This document shows positions 9,040 to 16,783 of a DNA stretch of 64,000 bases, one piece after another. How positions within the stretch are numbered: the first letter of the stretch is position 1; each line of letters starts with the position of its first letter. The notes beneath the pieces are model-generated. The model ran no database searches. It was given only the letters and a program-made list of their open reading frames with translations, and had not been told where the DNA came from. The DNA comes from Advenella incenata (GTDB lineage Bacteria; Pseudomonadota; Gammaproteobacteria; Burkholderiales; Burkholderiaceae_B). The position numbers and the translations under genes are program-made. The stretch covers positions 62,001 through 126,000 of the forward strand of contig NZ_SHKO01000003.1 of assembly GCF_004217095.1 (NCBI RefSeq), written 5' to 3'.

Positions 9040-9789
9040 ATGTCGGTGTTACACAATGGTTTGCGTGGGGTTCGGGCTGGTGTGCCGGTGCTGCTCGGCT
9101 ATGTGCCGGTGGCCATGGCATACGGGATCGCGGCCAAGGGAGTGGGTCTGTCGTTTTGGGAGACCGTGCTCATCTCGATATTTGTCTATGCCGGCGCCTC
9201 GCAGTTTTTCATTCTAGCTGCCATCAAACTGGGCACACCGCTGCCCGGCATCGTCGCCATGGTGTCATTGCTTAATGCGCGTCATCTGCTGTACGGTCCG
9301 CTCATCGCCAAGTGGCTGCCGCATGCCTTGCACAAGCGTTTGCAGGCTGCCTTTTTGCTGACCGACGAAGTGTTTGCCACCGCTTTTCATGCGATGGGGC
9401 ATCAGCCGGCCAATGCGCAATTTGCGTGGTATGTCGGGCTGGGTCTGACCGCATGGCTGTCCTGGATTGGCGGCACAATCATCGGGCTGGTCGCCGGGTC
9501 CGGGCTGACCTCACAGTTTCCGCAGATCGACCAGATATTGCGCTTTGCCCTTGTGGCCCTGTTTTGTTCGCTGGCGCTGCTCAGCGTAAAGCGCCCCATG
9601 CTGCGCGCGCTATTAATTGCGTCTGTAATTACCTTGCTGTGTATGATGTACGCGGGGGCTACGCCTGCCATCCTGGCCGGAACGGTCAGTGCCTGGTTGT
9701 GCTATGTACCCGGTGATCAGGCTGCTGTTGCAAGTGATGGTGGCGCACAGCATAAAGGCATGGATGGAGAACCTCATGGGACAGAATGA
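9040..9789 (+). CDS. azlC: AzlC family branched-chain amino-acid exporter, large subunit
   Basis: A 249-residue membrane protein with about six to seven hydrophobic segments. Family features include RAGVPVLLGYVPVAMAYG, YAGASQFFILA, SLLNARHLLYG and LTDEVFATAF. AzlC works with the small AzlD protein to export branched-chain or related amino acids (established for Bacillus AzlCD and BrnFE). Its stop overlaps the start of azlD by 14 bp. The substrate cannot be told from sequence. A second AzlCD pair lies near 34 kb. Confidence 0.9.
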   Translation: MSVLHNGLRGVRAGVPVLLGYVPVAMAYGIAAKGVGLSFWETVLISIFVYAGASQFFILAAIKLGTPLPGIVAMVSLLNARHLLYGPLIAKWLPHALHKRLQAAFLLTDEVFATAFHAMGHQPANAQFAWYVGLGLTAWLSWIGGTIIGLVAGSGLTSQFPQIDQILRFALVALFCSLALLSVKRPMLRALLIASVITLLCMMYAGATPAILAGTVSAWLCYVPGDQAAVASDGGAQHKGMDGEPHGTE

Positions 9790-10111
9790 ATTCTGGCTGG
9801 CCATCGTCGTCATGGCTGTGGTGACCTGGCTGTCGCGTGCCTTGCCATTTGTGCTGATGCGCAAGTCAACTATTTTTGGCCGCCTGGCCTCGGGCCGGTT
9901 CGTCATTCTGGGGCCAGCGCTGCTGGTTTCCATGACTGTCGTCGTGGTGTATTCCGATTTGCAGCAGGCCACCGGCGTCAGTAGCGTGCTGAGCTATTTT
10001 TGCGGTCTGGTCGCGGCAGGCCTGTGCGCCAGGCTTACCCGTAACGCGGGGTTTGCTGTACTGGCCGGGATGGCGGGCTATGGGGCAGCGCTGTTGGTGC
10101 TGCCGGCATAA
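9776..10111 (+). CDS. azlD: AzlD family small exporter subunit
   Basis: A 111-residue hydrophobic protein (MGQNEFWLAIVVMAVVTWLSRALPF, then three further membrane segments) typical of AzlD, the obligate partner of AzlC. The ATG at 9776 is chosen because it starts the family sequence and overlaps the end of azlC by 14 bp; the frame is open further upstream but only inside azlC. Convergent with thiG, whose stop lies 9 bp away on the other strand. Confidence 0.88.
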   Translation: MGQNEFWLAIVVMAVVTWLSRALPFVLMRKSTIFGRLASGRFVILGPALLVSMTVVVVYSDLQQATGVSSVLSYFCGLVAAGLCARLTRNAGFAVLAGMAGYGAALLVLPA

Positions 10112-10120
10112 TCGGCGCGG

Positions 10121-10921
10121 TTACAGTAGAAATGGCCGGCCGGTGACCTGGGTAGAAGGAACAGCCATGTCCTGTCTGGCCATGATGCCTGCCTCAAAGC
10201 CCATGCGTCCGGCCTGTATGGCCAATTTGAATGCTTCTGCCATTTTCACCGGATCATGGGCCTGAGAGACGGCCGAGTTGAGCAGGACGGCATCGTAGCC
10301 CATTTGCATGGCTTGCACCGCGTCCATGGGCGAACCGATGCCGGCGTCGACAATGAGTGGGACGTCCGGCAGGCGCGCACGCAGGATGCGTAGCCCGTGC
10401 GGGTTGGTCAGGCCTTGCCCGGAACCGATAGGTGCCCCCCAGGGCATCAGCAGCCGGCAGCCGACATCCAGCAGCCGACGGCAGGTTACCAGATCGTCCG
10501 TGCAATAGGGAAACACTTCAAAACCGTCTTTGGCCAATTCCTCGGCCGCACGAATCAGCTCTATCGGATCGGGCTGCAGCGTGTAGTCGTCGCCGATTAC
10601 TTCCAGTTTGATCCAGTGTGTTCCAAAAATTTCCCGTGCCATCTGCGCCAGCGTAATCGCTTCACGACCCGTTTTGCAGCCAGCGGTATTGGGCAGCAGA
10701 TGCAGGCCGGAGTCTTTGAGCATCTGAAAAAAGGAATTGTCCAGCGCCGTACCGGCGCCGCCGCTTGCCGAGGGCGTAAGCTGCCGTTTGAGCCCGACGG
10801 TAATGACCGCCGCCCCTGAGGCAGCGATTGCGTCCTGCAATACTTTGGGTGACGGGTAGCCTGCAGTGCCCAGAAAGAAGCGGCTCTCCAGCAATGTGTC
10901 TGCTATAGCAAATGGTTTCAT
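10121..10921 (-). CDS. thiG: Thiazole synthase
   Basis: ThiG (266 residues) forms the thiazole phosphate ring of thiamine from 1-deoxy-xylulose 5-phosphate, dehydroglycine and sulphur carried on ThiS. The Schiff-base lysine is K105 in [10 protein letters not shown]. Other conserved parts are [11 protein letters not shown]-like sequence near the start, LPNTAGC around residue 80, the GSGQGLTNP loop and IVDAGIGSP. Last gene of thiO-thiS-thiG, 18 bp after thiS. The glycine-oxidising ThiO in the operon fits the oxygen-dependent pathway for the dehydroglycine precursor. Confidence 0.96.
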   Translation of the reverse strand: MKPFAIADTLLESRFFLGTAGYPSPKVLQDAIAASGAAVITVGLKRQLTPSASGGAGTALDNSFFQMLKDSGLHLLPNTAGCKTGREAITLAQMAREIFGTHWIKLEVIGDDYTLQPDPIELIRAAEELAKDGFEVFPYCTDDLVTCRRLLDVGCRLLMPWGAPIGSGQGLTNPHGLRILRARLPDVPLIVDAGIGSPMDAVQAMQMGYDAVLLNSAVSQAHDPVKMAEAFKLAIQAGRMGFEAGIMARQDMAVPSTQVTGRPFLL

Positions 10922-10939
10922 AATCGTGATGCAGGCGGG

Positions 10940-11167
10940 TTAGCCGCCGGTGATAGGGCTGAAAGTAAATACCTGATCGCCGTCGGACAATACGGTGTCG
11001 CCGCGCTTGAGTCGGGGAATAAAAACTTCATTGACCGCAGTGGCAATGGCGGCGGGGTCATCCGCCTGGCCAGCCGTGCTTTGCAAATGCGAAATCAGCT
11101 GGGCCAGGGTGGTGCCGCTGGCGACGTTGTGTTCGGTTCCGTTGACGGAAATGTGAATAGTGCTCAT
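10940..11167 (-). CDS. thiS: Sulphur carrier protein ThiS
   Basis: A 75-residue ubiquitin-like protein ending in ITGG; the terminal Gly-Gly is adenylated and converted to a thiocarboxylate that donates sulphur to ThiG. Its start overlaps the thiO stop in an ATGA arrangement, so translation is probably coupled. N-terminal ISVNGTEHNV and the GTTLAQLI strand are typical of the family. Confidence 0.93.
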   Translation of the reverse strand: MSTIHISVNGTEHNVASGTTLAQLISHLQSTAGQADDPAAIATAVNEVFIPRLKRGDTVLSDGDQVFTFSPITGG

Positions 11168-12237
11168 GCCGTTTGAATCAGATTGAAATCGGGTTCAAAT
11201 ATTGATTGTAGGGCCTTTTCCACAACGGCGGGCGCAATCAGCCAGCCATGGCGGAACAATCCGTTGATGCGTGTCAGGCCCTGTTCGTTTTCGATGCGGG
11301 GCAGATTGTCCAGCAGGGCAGGGCGTAAGTTGACCTCGGAGTGGATCAGGCGCGCTTCGGCCAGCTCGGGCAGCATACTGTGTGCGGCGGTGAGCAATTC
11401 CACGGTGCTGCGCAGCGATACCGGCGAGCGATCTTCGCTCTCGATTTCGCTGGCGCCCACCACGACCGTATCGGGCGCGCGTGGCACGATATACACACGG
11501 TAACGCGGATGCAGCAGGCGAACGGGCCGGCTAAGGGTCAGGCCACTGGCCTGCAGCCAGAAAATTTCACCTCGTACGCCCCGCACATTGCGGCAGTTCA
11601 GTTGGTGGCTGTTGGCGTGAGGACGCTCCCGGGCGCCGGTGCCGCGCACATCGAATACCCAGTCAAATGCATGCACGCCTTGCGCTGTCTGCAGCTGCCC
11701 GGGTTTCAGGCTGATCACGGGGGTTCCCCAGTGCCAGGTGGTGTTCTCTGCAGATTCGGCCAGCGCCTGCATGGCCTGGACCGTATGGATCTGTCCTTCG
11801 CCTTGCAGCATCCAGGCGTGGCTGGGGCCCTGGATCGACGGCTCCAGCGACTGTAACTGATCACGAGTGAGCATTTGCGGGCGCGCATGTTGCGGTGCTT
11901 TGGCCTCCAGCAGCGAGGTCAGGCGCGTTGCCGCTCCTTCATCGCCGCGATGCGCAACCAGCAGGCTGCCTCGCACATGAAATTGCACCGGCAGGCGCAG
12001 CGTGGGAACCAGTGCCGACCACAGCTCGATCGAGCGCAAGCCCATGTCGAATACCTCGGCATCGCCACTTTCGAGTTCGGCGATGGGACTGAGCATGCCG
12101 GCGGCAGTCCAGCCGGCGGCTACCCGTGCCTGTGCGGACGTGGCCGGATCAAATACGGAAACCTGGTGCCCCTGGCGTGAGAGCACCAAGGCGAGGATGC
12201 GCCCCAACAGCCCGGCGCCGGCAATGCCAATATTCAT
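11164..12237 (-). CDS. thiO: Glycine oxidase ThiO, FAD-dependent
   Basis: A 357-residue DadA/ThiO-type flavoprotein. The N-terminal Rossmann motif is GIAGAGLLGRILALVLSR; AAGWTAAGMLSPIAELES is characteristic of ThiO; the C-terminal PALLDNLPRI and GLFRHGWLIAP segments are also family-like. It oxidises glycine to the imine used by ThiG. The ATG at 12237 places the dinucleotide-binding motif at the very start; the longer open frame adds 39 residues with no family character. First gene of thiOSG. I looked for a TPP riboswitch upstream and did not find its conserved CUGAGA core. Confidence 0.92.
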   Translation of the reverse strand: MNIGIAGAGLLGRILALVLSRQGHQVSVFDPATSAQARVAAGWTAAGMLSPIAELESGDAEVFDMGLRSIELWSALVPTLRLPVQFHVRGSLLVAHRGDEGAATRLTSLLEAKAPQHARPQMLTRDQLQSLEPSIQGPSHAWMLQGEGQIHTVQAMQALAESAENTTWHWGTPVISLKPGQLQTAQGVHAFDWVFDVRGTGARERPHANSHQLNCRNVRGVRGEIFWLQASGLTLSRPVRLLHPRYRVYIVPRAPDTVVVGASEIESEDRSPVSLRSTVELLTAAHSMLPELAEARLIHSEVNLRPALLDNLPRIENEQGLTRINGLFRHGWLIAPAVVEKALQSIFEPDFNLIQTA

Positions 12238-12389
12238 GATGTGATTCGCTTGCGGACCCGCAGGCCCTGTGATATTCGATTCGATGCAACAGTATATCGT
12301 TGTCCTTGCCTGGTGCAAGGGCAACAGATAACTGGTATAGCAATTGCGCTGCATCTGGACTCATGAGGCCGCGTGGGCGAGGGCCGTGA

Positions 12390-12409
12390 AGTCAGCCTGT
12401 CGGCTGACT
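12390..12409 (-). terminator. Short hairpin downstream of the 12.4-12.85 kb gene
   Basis: AGTCAGCC (12390-12397) and GGCTGACT (12402-12409) pair perfectly across a 4-base loop, just beyond the stop of the minus-strand secreted protein. No T run follows on that strand, so terminator activity is uncertain. Confidence 0.35.
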
Positions 12410-12416
12410 GTCGCGC

Positions 12417-12854
12417 CTATCTGCCCAGCTTTTGCTGCAGCGGCGGGCCATATTGCAGGGCCACGGAGGTCAGGTCATTTACAATGGTGGTGGCGCAGCT
12501 GCCGCTCGATTCTGACAGGCAGATACGGATGTGCTGCTGGATATTGAGCCAGGGATTGATGGGCGAGGCGGCGTTGACGATGTCCACATTTTCCGCGATG
12601 GCGGTAAATCGGCCCTCGCGCGTGGGGTCTGCGCTTTGCAGATTCAAGCGGGCGACCGCCTGATTCATATCGTTGACCAGGGTAAGCGTGGGCGAGCTGG
12701 CAATCTGATTTCGGATCTGCGCCGTGATGTAGGTGCCGATCGGATCATTGGGCGTATTGCCAAAGACATACACCGGAATTTTTGCCAGCGCAGATTGCGC
12801 AGCAACGGCAAGCAGGCAACCGATGGCCCCTGTCAGCACATGTGTGATTTTCAT
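12417..12854 (-). CDS. Small secreted protein of unknown function
   Basis: A 145-residue protein with a clear signal peptide (MKITHVLTGAIGCLLAVAAQ, cleavage near SALA-K). The mature part is mixed and not low in complexity: IPVYVFGNTPNDPIGTYITAQIRNQI, then VNDMNQAVARLNLQ and, near the end, two cysteines (ICLSESSGSCATT) that could form a disulphide. I recognise no family. The pattern of a predicted periplasmic domain with a nucleotide-like IGTYITAQIRNQI helix is not enough to assign a role. Its start is divergent from recQ, 128 bp away. Confidence 0.72.
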   Translation of the reverse strand: MKITHVLTGAIGCLLAVAAQSALAKIPVYVFGNTPNDPIGTYITAQIRNQIASSPTLTLVNDMNQAVARLNLQSADPTREGRFTAIAENVDIVNAASPINPWLNIQQHIRICLSESSGSCATTIVNDLTSVALQYGPPLQQKLGR

Positions 12855-12982
12855 ATCGAACTCTCCGTAGCGGTATAACGATTATAATAGCTTAATCCCT
12901 GTGCCGGACAGCAGATCCATGATCGCTGCGGCTTAAACCTTGTCAGTTAATTACCGGCTTTTATTTTTGTGTCTCATTTCTA

Positions 12983-14812
12983 GTGTCTGATTCCACCACC
13001 CCGCTGTCTGTCCTGAAACGTGTTTTTGGTTACGATTCCTTTCGTGGCGAGCAGCAGGCCATTGTTGAACATCTGGTCGCTGGCCACGATGCGCTGGTGC
13101 TTATGCCAACCGGCGCCGGCAAATCGCTGTGCTACCAGGTGCCTGCGCTTATCCGCCCGGGAACGGCCATTGTGGTCTCTCCGCTTATTGCGCTGATGCA
13201 GGACCAGGTGGATGCCCTGCGCGAGCTGGGCGCACGCGCGGCTTTTCTCAACTCCAGCCAGGAGTGGGAGACCATTCGCGAGGTCGAAAACGCGTTTGCA
13301 CGCGGCGAACTGGATTTTCTCTATGTCGCCCCCGAGCGCCTCTTGACCGACCGCTGCATGCGCCTGCTGGAGCGGGGCCGCATCGCACTGTTTGCGATTG
13401 ACGAAGCCCATTGCGTCTCACAATGGGGGCATGATTTTCGTCCTGAATACCTGGGCCTGTCCCGCTTGCAGGAACAGTGGCCAGATGTACCCCGCATAGC
13501 ACTGACGGCCACGGCAACGCCGCAGACCCGCGATGAAATCGCTCAGCGACTGGGCCTGACGCAGGCACGGCATTTCGTGGCAGGGTTTGATCGTCCCAAT
13601 ATCAGATATGTCATTGTCGAAAAAAATGACGTGCGCCGCCAGCTGCTGGGCTTTATTCGCGAAGAGCACGCGGGCGATTCGGGTATCGTGTATTGCTTAT
13701 CGCGCAATAAAACCGAAGATACGGCTGAGTTTCTTTGCCGGGAAGGCATTGACGCGATGGCCTATCATGCGGGCCTGCAGGCCGAGTTGCGGGCGCAGCG
13801 CCAGGCACGCTTTTTGCGGGAGGACGGCGTGGTCATGGTTGCCACGATTGCATTTGGCATGGGTATCAATAAGCCGGATGTGCGTTTTGTGGCGCACATC
13901 GATCTGCCCAAATCGGTCGAAGGCTATTATCAGGAAACCGGCAGGGCAGGTCGGGATGGCTTGCCGGCCACCGCTTGGATGGCCTATGGGCTGCAGGACG
14001 TCGTGCAGCAACGTAAAATGATTGACGACTCTACGGGCGATGAATTTTTCAAGCGTCGTTCGGGGGCGCAACTGGATGGCATGCTGGCCCTGTGCGAGAC
14101 CGTGCAGTGCCGGCGCACCCGTCTGCTGGCCTATTTCGGCCAGCAATCAGAGCCCTGCGGCAATTGTGATGTCTGTCTGACGCCGCCGCAAACCTGGGAC
14201 GGCACCGTGGCAGCCCAGAAAATTCTGTCGGCCATTTATCGGCTGCATCGCGAACGTGATCAGCGTTACGGGGCAGGGCATCTGATTGATATTCTGCGTG
14301 GCAAGCGCACCGAGAAGGTGGCGCAGCATTCGCATGACACCCTGTCTGTCTTCGGCATTGGCGAGGATATTTCCGAGCAGGGCTGGCGCAGTGTGCTGCG
14401 ACAACTGATGGCAGCCAATGTCGTCACGGTCGATGGCGACGGTTATGGGACGCTGGCGCTCACCGAAAAAAGCCGCAGTGTGCTCAAGGGCGAGCAGGTG
14501 CTGATGATGCGCAAGGAATCGGCCAGGGCCGCAGCAAAATCACGCAATATCATGCCCCGTGGCAAACGCGAGGTTCGCGTGTTGTCGGCAGCGGCGCAAG
14601 CGCGATTTGAAAGCTTGCGACAATGGCGGCGCGACATTGCCAAGGAGCATGGCGTGCCGGCTTACGTGATTTTCAAGGACGACACGCTGGCGCAAATTGC
14701 CGAACTGGAACCGAGCACGCTCAGCGACCTGGCGGCGGTCAACGGTGTCGGACAGCACAAGTTGGATACCTACGGCGAGGCGATACTGACGTTTCTGGAT
14801 GAGCTGGAATAA
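12983..14812 (+). CDS. recQ: ATP-dependent DNA helicase RecQ
   Basis: A 609-residue 3'-5' helicase for recombination and replication-fork repair. Walker A is at residues 41-48 (MPTGAGKS), the DEAH box at 140-143, FRPEYLGL follows; ATATPQTRDEI and the QETGRAGRDG motif VI are present. The zinc cluster is C376 plus C392/C395/C398, followed by a winged-helix domain and a C-terminal HRDC domain (about 530-609, ending TLSDLAAVNGVGQHKL). A GTG start at 12983 is used because it directly precedes SDSTTPLSVLKRVFGYDSFR, the usual RecQ N-terminus. Confidence 0.96.
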   Translation: MSDSTTPLSVLKRVFGYDSFRGEQQAIVEHLVAGHDALVLMPTGAGKSLCYQVPALIRPGTAIVVSPLIALMQDQVDALRELGARAAFLNSSQEWETIREVENAFARGELDFLYVAPERLLTDRCMRLLERGRIALFAIDEAHCVSQWGHDFRPEYLGLSRLQEQWPDVPRIALTATATPQTRDEIAQRLGLTQARHFVAGFDRPNIRYVIVEKNDVRRQLLGFIREEHAGDSGIVYCLSRNKTEDTAEFLCREGIDAMAYHAGLQAELRAQRQARFLREDGVVMVATIAFGMGINKPDVRFVAHIDLPKSVEGYYQETGRAGRDGLPATAWMAYGLQDVVQQRKMIDDSTGDEFFKRRSGAQLDGMLALCETVQCRRTRLLAYFGQQSEPCGNCDVCLTPPQTWDGTVAAQKILSAIYRLHRERDQRYGAGHLIDILRGKRTEKVAQHSHDTLSVFGIGEDISEQGWRSVLRQLMAANVVTVDGDGYGTLALTEKSRSVLKGEQVLMMRKESARAAAKSRNIMPRGKREVRVLSAAAQARFESLRQWRRDIAKEHGVPAYVIFKDDTLAQIAELEPSTLSDLAAVNGVGQHKLDTYGEAILTFLDELE

Positions 14813-14958
14813 AACGCTTTTCCTGGAGTTGTCCAGTGCCGCGATCTGCGACGGTCAATATGAGACATCAGGCTCAAGGCCGCAATCCTGCGCCATCAGA
14901 AACAGTCGTTAAGCACCACGTGGCGTTATGCCCACAATCCCAAAAATGGTCAATTTGC

Positions 14959-15864
14959 ATGCTTAGTATTTCCAGATTTTTTTTAGCGCTGGCTTTGGTC
15001 GCCGGTTCCTGTGTTCATGCAAAGCAGTTATCTTTCAGCTTTGACGATGGCCTGAATCCGGATACAAACCCAGAGGCGGTCACGATTAACCAGGCATTGC
15101 TCTCTCAGTTACAAGAATCCAATATTCATGCAATCATTTACCCAAGCCTGATTAAATTGGGAGGCAGCGCCGGGTTGCAATTGGTTGCCCAGTGGGGCAT
15201 ACAAGGCCACGCGATTGGCAACCATAGCGAACGGCACTTGAATCTGAATAAAGAGCAAGTGAGCGCGGCAGACTATATTGAAGGAATCGCCGGCGCAGAA
15301 CGCCAATTGCAAACCCTGCCTGGCTGGACAGCCCGTTACCGGTTTCCATTTTTGAAAGAAGGCGACACCAGGCAAAAGCGCGATGCTGTACGCCATTGGC
15401 TGGCTGATCGGGGCTATCGATCCGGTGCAGTGAGTATCGATGCCAGTGACTGGTTTTACAATATGCGATATCTGGCGTATGAAAAAGCAGGCGATACGGG
15501 CAGTCTTGTACGTTTGAAAAAAGCGTACATCAGGCACTTGCTTGATCGGGCGCATTACTATGATGAGCTGGGAAAAAAGACGCTGGGCTATTCTCCCAAA
15601 CATGTGATCCTGCTTCACACGAACAAAATCAATGCTCAGTCGCTGTCCGATATCATCTCTGCGTTCAAGGGCCATGGCTGGGAATGGATCGACACAGAGA
15701 TGGCTTATGCCGATCCTCTTTACAAGCAACAACCGGATGTGATTCCTGCGGGAGAAAGCATTATTTGGTCGATTGCCAAAAAGAATGGCAATACGACGCT
15801 CAGATATCCCGCAGAAGATGCCCCCTACGAACTTGAAAACCTCAAGCGTTTCGGTTTGGAGTAA
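14959..15864 (+). CDS. Secreted polysaccharide deacetylase family protein (NodB domain)
   Basis: A 301-residue protein with a signal peptide (MLSISRFFLALALVAGSCVHA) and a NodB-type deacetylase domain. The metal-binding motifs are visible: FDDG (aspartates 29-30) and H89-x3-H93 in GNHSERH. RYRFPFLKEGD corresponds to motif 3. Such enzymes remove acetyl groups from N-acetylated or O-acetylated sugars; the substrate is not predictable. The ATG at 14959 gives the signal peptide; the open frame extends 41 residues upstream without family character. A WxDxxDW-like stretch (IDASDWFYN) is present as in related proteins. No partner genes adjoin it. Confidence 0.87.
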   Translation: MLSISRFFLALALVAGSCVHAKQLSFSFDDGLNPDTNPEAVTINQALLSQLQESNIHAIIYPSLIKLGGSAGLQLVAQWGIQGHAIGNHSERHLNLNKEQVSAADYIEGIAGAERQLQTLPGWTARYRFPFLKEGDTRQKRDAVRHWLADRGYRSGAVSIDASDWFYNMRYLAYEKAGDTGSLVRLKKAYIRHLLDRAHYYDELGKKTLGYSPKHVILLHTNKINAQSLSDIISAFKGHGWEWIDTEMAYADPLYKQQPDVIPAGESIIWSIAKKNGNTTLRYPAEDAPYELENLKRFGLE

Positions 15865-16000
15865 ATATCAATGTGAGCTCTGCGGGGCACGGCGCCGGCT
15901 TAGCCTTGCGGCAGAACGTCAATGAATGCGCGCTCGTTCGGCTTTCCAGCTCAATCAAAGCAGGGGCAGCCCTTGCAATCGCCCTTGATTTAATTCGGCT

Positions 16001-16783
16001 TTATACGTCACTTTCGGCGTGTGCGCGATCGTGTTCTGCCCATTCGCTGGCCAATAGCGGCAGGCGTTCTTCCATGGGGATCTTGGGGCAATTGCTGCAC
16101 AATTTGGCATTCGGGCAGCGAAAGTATTGGCAGCAGACGCGACGGTTCAGCGACAGCCGGTCCGGCAGGCTGTAGCGGCTCATATCAATGTCCAGATAAC
16201 CGCTTTCTGCCGGCAGGCCGATCGCCTGCAGCCAGACATGGCCACGGGCGCGAATATGGGCGGTGCTAAATTGCGGCAGATCATGGTAGTACAGCAGCAA
16301 CGCAGCCAGCACGCTGTCTGCGGTATGGCGCCCAGCCAGCTTGGCCGCCACCGGTGTGATATTGCACAAGGCCAGGCGAACCTGCTCCAGGCTGTCGGCC
16401 AGCGTAGCGGCTGCCTTTGTTTCATCTGCCATATTGCGCGTGATTGCATGTTCGGGCAGATAGACTTGTTGGGCCAGACCGTCAGAAAAATGCACCTGCA
16501 ACTGGCGAGAATCGATCAGGCAGCGATGATGTTCGTAGGCAAGAATAGTCGTATATACAGGCACCCACATGCAGGTGCGCCAGGTATGGGCGTTCCAGTA
16601 GTGGCGGCCAGCTTCGGGATGCAGCCGCGCCACGTCGTCAAATAGCAATTGCAATACATCCTGTTGCACCTGGCCGAAGGTCAGGTCGGCAGGGCCGCAC
16701 AGCGGTGTCGTTGAAACAGGCAACAGGCGCCCAAGCGCCTGTTGCAATTGCTCATAGAAGGAGAGGTCTTCCTGGATTACCAT
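16001..16783 (-). CDS. FhuF-like ferric siderophore reductase, overlapping the receptor gene
   Basis: A 260-residue protein whose C-terminus carries the FhuF-type [2Fe-2S] motif: C217 and C218, then ten residues, C229, two residues, C232, in the order CC-x10-C-x2-C; one further cysteine (C223) sits in between. Such proteins reduce iron in siderophores on the cytoplasmic side of the membrane to release it. The start ATG at 16783 overlaps the end of the receptor by 7 bp (ATGGTAA), so translation is coupled; the longer open frame upstream lies inside the receptor gene. Reductase activity is inferred from the motif and from its neighbour. Confidence 0.85.
   Translation of the reverse strand: MVIQEDLSFYEQLQQALGRLLPVSTTPLCGPADLTFGQVQQDVLQLLFDDVARLHPEAGRHYWNAHTWRTCMWVPVYTTILAYEHHRCLIDSRQLQVHFSDGLAQQVYLPEHAITRNMADETKAAATLADSLEQVRLALCNITPVAAKLAGRHTADSVLAALLLYYHDLPQFSTAHIRARGHVWLQAIGLPAESGYLDIDMSRYSLPDRLSLNRRVCCQYFRCPNAKLCSNCPKIPMEERLPLLASEWAEHDRAHAESDV

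Noticed and set aside
12238-12416. TPP riboswitch for thiO
   Set aside because: The minus strand lacks the CUGAGA and ACCUGA core elements.
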